This document shows, piece by piece, positions 7,318-12,833 of a DNA stretch of 12,833 nucleotides; position 1 is the first letter of the stretch, and every line of letters begins with the position of its first letter. The DNA comes from Zygnema cylindricum (taxonomy: Eukaryota > Streptophyta > Zygnematophyceae > Zygnematales > Zygnemataceae), in NCBI GenBank assembly GCA_037447655.1, contig JBBHKE010003338.1, positions 1 to 12,833 on the forward strand, in the 5' to 3' direction. The notes under the pieces are model-generated. The model saw nothing but the letters and a program-made list of their open reading frames with translations. It was not told the origin of the DNA and did no database searches. Both the position numbers and the translations under genes were made by a program.

Positions 7318-7967
7318 AGGCAGATCGTCGGAAGCCTCATCTACTTGATGAACTGTGCCCGTCCGGATATTGCAGCGGCTGTTGGAGCCTTAAGCCGAAG
7401 TTTGCAAAATCCAAAGAAGTCAGACTGGGAGGCAGCAAAGAGAGTTCTTCGATATCGTGCAAGAACTCGAAACCTCCGACTCTCTCTCGGTGGAGAGGAA
7501 GTAAAAATTCAGATATGGAGCAATGCGAGCTATGAAGATATGCCAAGCCGACGCTCTACTAGTGGATACATTCTGAAGATTGGAAGTGGGACATGCTGCT
7601 GGAGCAGCAAACTTCAGAAGGTGACAGCTCAGTCTAATATGGAGGATGACTACATGGCGGCTAGCGCAGCCGTCAAAGAGTTACTTTGGGTAAAGTCTCC
7701 TTTCAAGAGCTTTTGTTTATGCAATCTCGACCTCAAGTAGTGTGGTGTGACAATCAGGCTGCCATTGCTATTACATCTAACCCTAGCCATCGCTTTTAGA
7801 GCAAACACATTGATATCAAGCTACACTTTGTGAGAGAGAAGGTTATGGGAAGAGTTCTAAAACTCAATTATTTACCAGATGAGGAGATGGTTGCTGACAT
7901 GATGACTAAACCCTTGCCTGCACCTAAATTAAAGTTTTGCAGAGAGGCATGTGGCTTAAGTGGCTAG
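7318..7967 (+). pseudogene. pol: RNase H and C-terminus of copia element A
   Basis: The frame resumes directly after TAG 7315-7317 with R-Q-I-V-G-S-L-I-Y-L and R-P-D-I-A-A-A-V-G, the usual connection domain. RNase H follows (R-R-S-T-S-G-Y near 7549). The first catalytic Asp appears as Asn in W-S-N-A-S (7522-7524), one G-to-A step. A base is missing near 7690-7705. The other frame then carries W-C-D-N-Q-A-A-I, TAG at 7797-7799, S-K-H-I-D-I and the conserved end A-D-M-M-T-K-P-L-P, ending at TAG 7965-7967. RNase H would remove the RNA strand during cDNA synthesis. Confidence 0.88.
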
Positions 7968-7975
7968 CAGAGTCT

Positions 7976-7990
7976 AAAGCTTTAGGGGAG
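7976..7990 (+). promoter_or_regulatory. Polypurine tract of copia element A
   Basis: AAAGCTTTAGGGGAG sits directly against the 3' LTR. The AGGGGAG core abutting TG is the standard plus-strand primer site. Confidence 0.85.
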
Positions 7991-8829
7991 TGTTGTTTTG
8001 GAAAGCTTTAGTCCTCTCTATGCCTCGATTGTGAGGGAGAGAGAGTTTCACGACTTAGCATATGTTTGGTTGTAAGTTCGTTTTATTACACACCAGAATT
8101 GATGTTCCACTAGATCGGTAGGGAGTACACCTTTGTATACACTCCCGAGACACAAGTCACTACAAGAAAGAAGACACTCCAGAATATCCGATTGTTTGTG
8201 CATAGATATACTTGAGGACAAAATGGCACATGGAGATTTGTCTACGGTGCCGAATGTGATATGTACGCGGCTGAGGGAGACCGCCGACAAATGCTGGTCC
8301 GTGTGAACCACATACACGACAAATGACGTGGCATATAGAATTCTACTCCTTTGCAAATATCTAGTTGTAGATTTTTTGTCTTTATGTGGTTAGTTTATTA
8401 GTAAAGGAATCTTTTTGTGTGACGTACCTTGTTCGGTTTGAGCCGTAGGTGATTATTGTACGGCTGGTATGCCTCCGTACGTTCAGCAGCATAGGCTTCA
8501 GTGTATATTAGTAGGACTTAGATAACTTTGAAGGTATGAACATTTTGTAGTCAAAAACTGTACAGCCTGTTTTTGGCATTTTCATCTGTGGATATCTCAC
8601 AGATCCGTTGGCAGAATTACTTGTAATTTTGTGTGTGTGTTCATCCTGATATAATCTACTTTGTGGTTGATTTGGAGAGCTATTGTGTCTTTGGTTTGGG
8701 TTTTATCAACTGTTGAAGTTGCTGTTTTTTAGACCGGTTTTTGTGAAAGTTTCTTGCTTCGTTTGGTTCCGAGATGACTACACCGGCATCCTCATTGTCT
8801 TCGGTTCCGGCTGTTGTCTCAGAACAACA
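7991..8829 (+). repeat. 3' LTR of copia element A (839 bp)
   Basis: It begins TGTTGTTTTGG and ends CAGAACAACA with canonical TG...CA termini. It keeps the A that the 5' LTR has lost near its end, and carries the gag ATG at 8774-8776. It is followed directly by the AGAGA duplication. Confidence 0.96.
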
Positions 8830-8834
8830 AGAGA
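8830..8834. repeat. Target-site duplication AGAGA, right of copia element A
   Basis: Identical to 3059-3063. Confidence 0.9.
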
Positions 8835-8995
8835 TATATGAAATTTATGCAGGTATAGAAAATTTAAAAAATAAACAATACATTGGGGCATGCAATGTAG
8901 GGTGAGGGAGAAATCGGGATTCCTCTTTGTCCAATGAAGTCCATGAAATTGACCTTCACCATCTCGCATCAACGACGCCTAATTCCTGCAAGCTC

Positions 8996-10246
8996 TCAAG
9001 TGAGATTATTAATTAAGCGACGAACCTCTCTCATCGCTAATTCTTGAGCCTCCACCCGCCGATTGAGGTTTTCAACTTCATTCCTCAATTGCTCCACTTT
9101 TGGCGGTGGAGGGGACTCATCGACATGTGGGATCCTCGGAATTTCCCAAAGGTATGTACGCCTCACTTGCACATTTCGGAAGTGTTGTAAAGCCGCACTT
9201 CGAGCCTCTAAAAATTCGTTTAGCCACGGAGTACGAGTTGCACGACATAGAATGGTGAATAACCGTGGATCCCAAGGGTGATAATGTCGCATTTATTCCG
9301 GCACATCGATTTCGAATCCGATCGGTCAACGTACAATCCATGTAAAACGTTCATCATTAGGCTGAAATTGCCTAATATAAGGGAAATTTGAAACATGGTT
9401 GTACGATGCGATGTACAACCATGTTGGGTGGTCGGGGACATCCGGAGGGAGGTCGAGAATTTCCGGGACGGGGTTCAAATTCCGGTCGAGAGGCCGAGCC
9501 TCCCCATAACGCCAATAGTCCGGCCACTCCTCGACCGCGATGTAGTGGGCCACCGATGGTTGGAAGCCATCCATGGCCTCATCTCCGACGAGAGGCGGAA
9601 AAAACCAATCGGGTTCTTCCTCTCGAACGGGAACATCATGGTCGATCAGAATTTGTGGTGGTTGTACCGCTACGATAGCTCTTTCGCCGTTCGGTGAAGG
9701 AGGAAAAGCAACGACCTTGTCTTTGTCTCGATATTCTTCCTCCATGCACCTCTCCGAGCTCTCCGAAGATTGCTCGTCCGAGGTTGTGGGATCGTCTTCA
9801 TATTTCGTCACAGGAATGTTCGACGATTCAGTTTCTTCCTGCACTTCCTCCTCTTCCGTAGGCTCTTCCCCGTCCTCTATAGGCTCATCCAACGCAGTTC
9901 CCAAGGGGTGATATTCTTGGTCTTCTTCCTTACCCCCTTCTACTTTGTGGACACCTTCTTCCTTGGCTCCAACTCCTTCATCCAGAACCTCCCCCTCCGG
10001 CACACTTCTCTTTACTACCCTCTCCTTCCCCGTCCCTTCCCTCCCCACCGCCTCCGAATTCTCCATCTCCCCTAATTCGGCAGCCGATTCCCCCCCCTCC
10101 CTCAAAATAAACTCCATTCCAACCCTTTCCCCACCACCCTCCTCCGGTTTCACCATATTCCATAAAAATCCTCCGGTTACCCCCCTCTCTCGAACTACCA
10201 CCTCCGCTCGCGTTATCTCATGCCCAACCGCCTCCTCATCCAATCT
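8996..10246 (-). pseudogene. Unrecognised acidic, coiled-coil protein remnant
   Basis: I do not recognise this protein. One minus-strand frame runs from 10246 to the stop after 8996, broken only by TGA 9326-9328 and TAA 9293-9295, about 10 codons apart. The N-terminal third is Gly/Glu-rich. The middle is strongly acidic (E-E-E-E-V-Q-E-E near 9850). An aromatic and proline-rich segment follows (D-H-P-T-W-L-Y near 9430, Y-H-P-W-D-P near 9280). The C-terminus has the heptad-like E-Q-L-R-N-E-V-E-N-L-N-R-R-V, a likely coiled coil. The first in-frame ATG is at 10154-10156; the frame is closed by TAA at 10247-10249, 9 bp from the family R LTR, so an upstream exon may have been cut off by that insertion. 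The sustained frame and coherent domains argue for a once-real gene, perhaps the accessory ORF of a DNA transposon or an antisense retroelement ORF. Function unknown. The 161 bp between it and element A show no supportable gene. Confidence 0.5.
9013..9040. repeat. AGCGACGA-type inverted motif on the far side of element A
   Basis: TTAAGCGACGA faces TCATCGCTAA as an imperfect inverted repeat. It resembles the motifs at 2802-2965. Before copia A inserted, all lay within about 0.6 kb. It overlaps the last codons of the minus-strand ORF. Confidence 0.4.
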
Positions 10247-10441
10247 TTACCTTTCTATTGATATTTGAGTGTTTTCTTCGTGTTTATAGAAAAAGAGCAA
10301 AGGCAGTCTGTCCCTGACTCCCTTCTCCAAGCCCCCACACTTGTTGTTGTCACTGAAGGCTTGATAAGGAGCTAAAGCCATGGCTGCCTAAGCTCACTAT
10401 AGAAGACAGGTGGATCAGGTAGATTTTACCAAAAGGTACTT

Positions 10442-10517
10442 GACGGACCCAGGAATTGGACCTGGTACCTGTCGGCCGTCAAGTTGACGTAGCCGTTAGC
10501 TCTAACCGTTAAGTCTA
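10442..10517 (-). other. tRNA-like segment reversed within the element R LTR
   Basis: The minus strand has TAGACTTAACGG at 10506-10517 (A-box-like) and GGTCCAATTCC at 10452-10462, which fits the B-box consensus GGTTCGANTCC at 9 of 11 positions. The T-arm-like stem is CCAGG/CCTGG. The A-box block is nearly identical to that in the solo LTR while flanking sequence has diverged. Confidence 0.55.
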
Positions 10518-10807
10518 GGACTAATATTACGATATATAGTGTTTGATAAATATATAAATTGTTACACGTAGATTAATTCATTTAACGGAGAATAGATACT
10601 TAGTGCATTTATACAGTTTGATTTAGTACGGAGTACGGTATGGGGACGGAACGGATACCACGCATTTGTTTCGATAGCGAAACAAATACCGCTCGTCGAA
10701 TTTCAGCGGCTAAGATTATAGTCGGTTTTGATCGGACGGCCGCGATAGGCGCCGCGATCACGAAAGAGGTAATTTTAGCGTTTTACGGTCTTTGCCACGT
10801 CAAACGA

Positions 10808-10877
10808 CACGTGGCGTGAAAAAATTGGATTACGGGAACTCTGGAGATTACGCGAACAAATCCTGATTTGACACGTG
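10808..10877. promoter_or_regulatory. Paired G-boxes of the element R LTR
   Basis: CACGTG occurs at 10808-10813 (ACACGTGGC) and 10872-10877 (ACACGTGTCGA), 64 bp apart as in the solo LTR, and both keep their immediate flanks. Confidence 0.55.
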
Positions 10878-10913
10878 TCGATATTTTGGCCATGTTGTTC
10901 AATGGCCGTACAG

Positions 10914-10970
10914 AAAGTACACTGACACCTGTACTTTTTTGTACGACACAGTAATTTGATTAGTGTTGTA
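10914..10970. other. Tandem hairpins of the element R LTR
   Basis: Hairpin 1 pairs AAAGTACA (10914-10921) with TGTACTTT (10930-10937). Hairpin 2 pairs TACGACAC (10942-10949) with GTGTTGTA (10963-10970), with one G-T pair. Compared with the solo LTR, hairpin 2 keeps its stem through changes on both sides. Hairpin 1 starts 42 bp after the second G-box begins, as in the solo LTR. Confidence 0.65.
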
Positions 10971-11051
10971 TTATAGTAGATAGAGTTTTAGAGGGGGAAT
11001 AGGACTTAGAAAATTACGGGTAGGTAGCTGCCTCTCCCAGAGAGCACCTTG

Positions 11052-11058
11052 TATAAAT
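11052..11058 (+). promoter_or_regulatory. TATA box of the element R LTR
   Basis: TATAAAT in the context CTTGTATAAATGG, about 350 bp before the gag ATG. It implies U3 upstream and a 5' leader of roughly 320 bases. Confidence 0.55.
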
Positions 11059-11425
11059 GGAAAACTTTGGCCAGCCATAACTTTCAATTTACTTGACCAT
11101 TTTCAGTGATTCTTTTTGCTACAGACTCAGGGGAGTCAAAGCTAGACAAGAGTGTAGTCACTCAGAATTTTTGCTTGCTAGGGTAGCTCCATCCCTAAGG
11201 GAAAGTCAAATTGGGTGAATGTGTCCAAAACTCATATTCTAACTTTGCATTCTGTGGTGGAACTGAGCACACCGAAAGTCTTATATCACAGGGGTGAAGC
11301 TATAATGTGTTTGTGATTGTCAAGGGGTCAATCATTTGGGTTTATATCAACTTAGAGTCGCCACTATCTAGATAAGCTTCTTGAGATCTGCCTACTCTAA
11401 GGGCCAATGGAGGTCTCAAAGTTTC

Positions 11426-11442
11426 GGGTCATGGGCCCACCA
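11426..11442 (+). promoter_or_regulatory. Primer-binding site of element R, half-tRNA (initiator Met) type
   Basis: GGGTCATGGGCCCACCA directly follows the LTR. Against the reverse complement of the plant initiator tRNA-Met anticodon stem-loop as I recall it (GGGTTATGGGCCCACCA), 16 of 17 bases agree. No TGG start complementary to a tRNA 3' CCA end is present. Drosophila copia and yeast Ty5 are known to prime from this internal region. Confidence 0.72.
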
Positions 11443-12219
11443 TCTAGGGTGCCTATGTTCTATGGAACAGACTTCACTTATTAGGAGTTTACTATGGAGG
11501 GATTGCTTTTCAAGAAGCACTTATGGGGAATTGCTTCGGGACAAATGAGATGTTCGCCAAGTAGCTTGGGAGGAGCTTACTATAGAGAATCATCTGTGGC
11601 TGCCCAAAATATCAACCGGAGGTCAGATGCAACGGAAGGTGAAGGGAAAAACCTTTCCGTAGATGGGGAAATAGGGGAGAAGGAAAAACGGACACCTATG
11701 GTGAGGGGAGCTAGGCTCTCAGCTATAGTACCACTTGTAGGGATTAAAACTGAAGAAAATGACAAAAAAATATGATAACATAGAAACACTATAGCAAAAC
11801 ATCTCATACTTAGATAGGTGTCTAAGTCCATATCTATCACTCTTTTAAGTCTAACCAAGTCTTCAAAAATCTCGGAAACACTAATTTAGACTTACAAGAG
11901 TGAGACTATACAAAGGCAACAGTTAGTAAAACATGAAATAGAGGCATATGTTTATAAAGGCGGTAGCATGATGGAGTTTTGCAATGATATTGTTGCGTTA
12001 TATGCTGAGCTTGCTAGTGCGGGATATGTAGAATATGAGGAGAGAAAGATTAATACACTACTCATGAAACTCCCAGATGAGTACTAAAACATCATTTGTC
12101 GTATGCAGGCACTTAATGGTTCCTCGTGGACTTGGAGCTTTACCATGGGGATAATTCTTGTGAGGGAAAGCACTTTGGAGCTTCGTAGGGGAAGTGAGAG
12201 GGTGAATGCATTTACAGCT

Positions 12220-12317
12220 GGTGGTGATTAGCGGAAGCGTGATGAGAGGAACGGCGGTGATTGGCGGAAGCGTGATGAGAGGAACGGTGGTGACGAGCGG
12301 AAGCGTGATGAGAGGAA
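12220..12317 (+). repeat. 33-bp tandem repeat in gag encoding a basic 11-residue unit
   Basis: Units at 12231-12263 and 12264-12296, a partial third at 12297-12317 and a short stub before the first. Each encodes R-K-R-D-E-R-N-G-G-D plus W or E. The array is upstream of the zinc knuckle and would add positive charge for RNA binding. The stop TAG at 12229-12231 sits where the next unit has TGG. Confidence 0.85.
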
Positions 12318-12833
12318 GAAAGACAAAGGTAAACCTTATCGAAACTTTGGTGGAAAAAGAGGGAGTGGAAAAGACACGGAATCTTTGAAAAAAGGGGTTT
12401 GCTTCTTTTGTAGTGAACCGGGTCATTATATGGAGGAATGCCCTTGTTTGGAAAAACTTAGAAGTTGGAATATGGATGAGGAGGACGAAGAGGAATAGGA
12501 GAAAGAGGATGAAGAAAAATTGGAGCTTCTTCACATCGGTAGAATGGGGAAGAGAGAAAAGTACACAGAAATTGCACGAAGGCAACAATGTGCTTTTGGA
12601 GGTATAAGGGAAGTAAAGAGAGAGGAGATACTTGAGGGAGTTCAAAATATTGAGGATAGTTTTATAGATATTTTGGAAATAGAAAACTGGTCGGAAAGGG
12701 AGACTTCAACGGATTTCGAGGAAAGGGGAGAATTAATTCTAGAGGGGGTTTTAAAGGATAGGGGAGAAGATAAATATTTGATTAAAGGTTTAGGGGAGAA
12801 GAAATGTTTATTGGAATTAAAACAGAAACTGAT

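Larger units (their letters stand above)
3064..8829 (+). mobile_element. Complete but defective Ty1/copia retrotransposon (element A)
   Basis: The element is 5766 bp and carries two LTRs (3064-3903, 7991-8829), a polypurine tract (7976-7990) and the domain order gag, protease, integrase, reverse transcriptase, RNase H that defines Ty1/copia. AGAGA flanks it on both sides. The LTRs differ by about seven substitutions and two indels by eye, which points to a recent insertion. The polyprotein is nevertheless broken by a 1-base deletion at the gag start, about six in-frame stops and four further frameshifts, so this copy cannot move on its own. It is inserted in an older region between the minus-strand ORF at 8996-10246 and the transposase remnant. 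The copia lineage would need an RT tree. Confidence 0.95.
10259..11425 (+). repeat. 5' LTR of element R (1167 bp)
   Basis: The left edge is set by alignment of TGATATTTGAGTG with the TG start of the solo LTR at 8. The right edge is set by the primer-binding site at 11426 and by the point where similarity to the solo LTR stops. It ends ...AAGTTTC, or ...TTTCG if the canonical CA has mutated to CG. It contains a TATA box, two G-boxes, conserved hairpins and a reversed tRNA-like segment. Confidence 0.75.
10259..12833 (+). mobile_element. Second copia-type retrotransposon (element R), 5' part, runs off the window
   Basis: It consists of a 1167-bp LTR, a primer-binding site hard against it and a gag frame continuing to the window end. 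Protease and downstream domains are not in view. The Gag body has the copia UBN2-type pattern and one CCHC knuckle. It is in the same orientation as element A but is another family: the LTRs share no obvious similarity beyond a GTACGG...CCGTAC-type hairpin. Confidence 0.82.
11407..12833 (+). pseudogene. gag: Gag of element R, starting in the LTR, stops only, partial at window end
   Basis: ATG at 11407-11409, 16 bases before the last base of the LTR, opens a frame that crosses the LTR edge and the primer-binding site (V-M-G-P-P-S-R-V-P-M-F-Y-G) and stays in one frame for over 1.4 kb to the window end. The UBN2-type Gag body follows: M-E-G-L-L-F-K-K-H-L-W-G-I near 11494, T-Y-K-S-E-T-I-Q near 11890, F-C-N-D-I-V-A-L-Y-A-E-L near 11977. 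Then come a basic tandem repeat and a CCHC knuckle, C-x2-C-x4-H-x4-C, at 12400-12441. A charged, Glu-rich tail leads on. Stops are TAG 11482, TGA 11773, TAA 11776, TAG 11815, TAG 11887, TAA 12085, TAG 12229 and TAG 12496 (first bases). No frameshift was seen. A charged insertion near 11560-11760 is unusual for this family. Confidence 0.8.

Noticed and set aside
9388-10268. Several overlapping plus-strand ORFs
   Set aside because: They are antisense to the minus-strand acidic ORF and reflect its pyrimidine-rich complement. Their Ser/Pro-rich content shows no domain.
8-11425. The two family R LTRs as the 5' and 3' LTRs of one large element enclosing everything between
   Set aside because: They are far too different for a pair, the left one has its own target duplication and no primer site after it, and the right one is followed by a primer site and gag.
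12058-12645. 195-residue minus-strand ORF
   Set aside because: Opposite to a clear gag frame with zinc knuckle and tandem repeat. Its T-L-P repeats are the complement of the 33-bp array.

Overview
This is eukaryotic repeat DNA, most likely from a land plant or a relative. The evidence is two Ty1/copia-type LTR retrotransposon families, a spliced (intron-containing) DNA transposase remnant, CACGTG (G-box) promoter motifs in the LTRs, and primer-binding sequence that fits my recollection of plant initiator tRNA-Met. The species cannot be read from the window, and other eukaryotes (algae, oomycetes) are not excluded. No intact host gene, rRNA or bona fide tRNA gene was found. Every coding region is broken, so the window is a nest of dead mobile elements.

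Layout, left to right. (1) 8-1061: a solo LTR (family R) with a matching 5-bp target duplication, sitting inside (2) a degenerate DDE/pogo-type transposase gene on the minus strand (1062-2686), from which three exons and two GTGAGT introns can be read. (3) 2687-3058: non-coding DNA with AGCGACGA-type inverted motifs. (4) 3064-8829: a complete but disabled copia element (family A) with 840/839-bp LTRs, an AGAGA target duplication on both sides, and gag-protease-integrase-RT-RNase H in canonical copia order, broken by several stops and frameshifts. (5) 8996-10246: an unrecognised acidic/coiled-coil ORF on the minus strand with two in-frame stops. (6) 10259 to the window end: the 5' part of a second copia element (family R) with a 1167-bp LTR, a primer-binding site and a long gag frame broken only by stop codons.

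The most interesting reading concerns both copia families. In each, the gag start codon lies inside the LTR and the frame runs straight across the LTR edge. The primer-binding site is therefore inside gag codons. That site does not match the 3' end of a tRNA; it matches the anticodon stem-loop of initiator tRNA-Met, the half-tRNA priming known from Drosophila copia and yeast Ty5. Start-in-LTR is known from yeast Ty1. The two families share a Gag N-terminal motif (V-x-G-P-P-S-R-x-P-x-F) whose G-P-P is the translation of this site.

The family R LTRs, though only about two-thirds identical by eye, keep a promoter module at fixed spacing: two G-boxes 64 bp apart, then a perfect hairpin, then a second hairpin whose stem has changed by compensating base pairs. 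They also keep a reversed tRNA-like segment with A-box and B-box-like blocks. Removing the three retroelement insertions leaves an older minus-strand unit: the unknown ORF, about 0.5 kb of spacer, then the transposase.
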